From a bacterium (lineage in GTDB: Bacteria; Babelota; Babeliae; Babelales; Vermiphilaceae): a stretch of 32,004 nt of DNA. The DNA lies in the NCBI GenBank assembly GCA_021827875.1, contig JAKAUA010000086.1:1-32004 (forward strand), read 5' to 3'. Positions 31,423-32,004 of this stretch are shown in pieces. The position numbers and the translations under genes were made by a program. The first letter of the stretch is position 1. Each line of letters opens with the position of its first letter. The notes beneath the pieces were generated by a model that was given only the letters and a program-made list of their open reading frames with translations, was not told the DNA's origin and did not search any database.

Positions 31423-31461
31423 AGGCAGTTGATTTATTCTTTTTTATCAATTGCCTCTTTT
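31423..31461 (+). terminator. Intrinsic terminator of truA-GNAT
   Basis: aggcagttgat / atcaattgcct (11 bp with one G-U) around a 12-nt T-rich loop is followed by cttttatt. It lies 10 nt after the GNAT stop and 18 nt before the next ATG. Confidence 0.75.
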
Positions 31462-31478
31462 ATTATAGGAGTTTTATA

Positions 31479-31841
31479 ATGAAGATCACCAAAAAGTTCT
31501 TTGTATTATTCGCTACTTTAACCCTTGTTATCCCTTTCTTAAAAACGGTCGCTTTTGATACCTCTTCAGATAGCTCTTCTCCCAAGAAAGAGATTCGCGC
31601 TATTCTTGAGCAAGAAGATTTTGAGATAGGCAAAGGCTTAAAGCACTGCGTCGAGCAATTAGAAATGATCAATCCCAAATCAAACAAAGATAAAGAAATG
31701 ATCAAATACATGAATAAGAAGGCTAATGACTTAATGGCGCCTTATATAGCGCACCAGCCCAAAGAAAACAAAAAAAAGGCACCTAAAAAAAGTAAATATA
31801 CAGAAGAAGGACTTCTTCCTTTCAACTTACTTGAAGACTAA
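31479..31841 (+). CDS. Small secreted basic protein, unknown function
   Basis: 120 aa with TAGGAG 8 nt before the ATG. Signal peptide KITKKFFVLFATLTLVIPFLKTVA (cleavage near VAF/D). The mature protein is hydrophilic: a Ser/Asp-rich start, a helical CVEQLEMINPK region and a Lys-rich segment (KENKKKAPKKSK) before an acidic end. No family is recognised. Downstream, 31842-32004 is AT-rich with one short hairpin (gattttt/aaaaatc) and a TTGACT near 31984 that may be a -35 box of a gene beyond the edge. Confidence 0.75.
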   Translation: MKITKKFFVLFATLTLVIPFLKTVAFDTSSDSSSPKKEIRAILEQEDFEIGKGLKHCVEQLEMINPKSNKDKEMIKYMNKKANDLMAPYIAHQPKENKKKAPKKSKYTEEGLLPFNLLED

Positions 31842-32004
31842 TTAATCTCACTATTCCTCTTTACCCACCAATGATTTTTAAAAAATCAAAATCAACAAAT
31901 TTTTTTTCTCCCAGCTAAACAATAAAACTTATTCTATATGAAAAAAATAACCCAAAAAACAATATCTTTTAATTTTTAAAAACTTGACTAATAGCACATT
32001 ATTG

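Noticed and set aside
1..32004. CRISPR array, prophage or insertion sequence
   Set aside because: No regularly spaced repeats, transposase, integrase or phage structural genes are seen; the XRE regulator stands alone among housekeeping genes.

Overview
The window looks like chromosomal DNA of a small-genome, AT-rich Gram-negative-type bacterium. The mix of a lean set of housekeeping genes with many short, unrelated Sec-exported proteins, two lipoprotein hydrolases, two small S49 proteases and a PilM/PilN-like pair fits a host-associated lineage such as Dependentiae (TM6/Babeliae). This placement is inferred from gene content and style; no rRNA or tRNA gene is present to test it.

Layout. 118-2093: a secreted protein with a possible ubiquitin-like fold, converging on an nfeD-SPFH membrane operon. 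2235-4355: two tandem paralogous lipoproteins of the alpha/beta-hydrolase fold; the second overlaps the 3' end of a transketolase gene that runs the other way. 6413-7010: two small minus-strand genes. 7363-11035: a plus-strand export cluster (Ser-rich secreted protein, S49 protease, secreted alpha/beta hydrolase, second S49 protease). 11032-12270: an exported GH3 beta-N-acetylhexosaminidase. 12271-12737: a long non-coding stretch with two inverted copies of a roughly 50-bp repeat. 12738-15467: a conserved 67-aa protein, two membrane proteins and an FAD oxidoreductase.

15473-25857 is one nearly unbroken minus-strand array of 13 genes: rnhB, a HAS-barrel-like gene, a secreted two-TM protein, ftsY, prmC, a secreted two-TM protein, pilM-like, pilN-like, four more secreted two-TM proteins and mutL. 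Many of its junctions overlap or nearly touch, so the exported orphan genes appear to be co-transcribed, and partly translationally coupled, with repair, secretion and translation genes.

25977-31841 is plus strand: an XRE/S24-like regulator that has lost its catalytic serine, rpsF-rpsR, typA, a secreted coiled-coil protein, truA, a membrane-anchored GNAT and a small secreted protein. Several strong intrinsic terminators separate these units.

The most interesting material is the exported set: the six-member two-TM family (one member ending in a CaaX-like tetrapeptide), the ubiquitin-like candidate, signal peptides that often end in small residue-Met-Asp/Gln, and the duplicated hydrolases and proteases. 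Together these suggest a secreted, possibly host-directed repertoire. No CRISPR array, insertion sequence, prophage or RNA gene was recognised.
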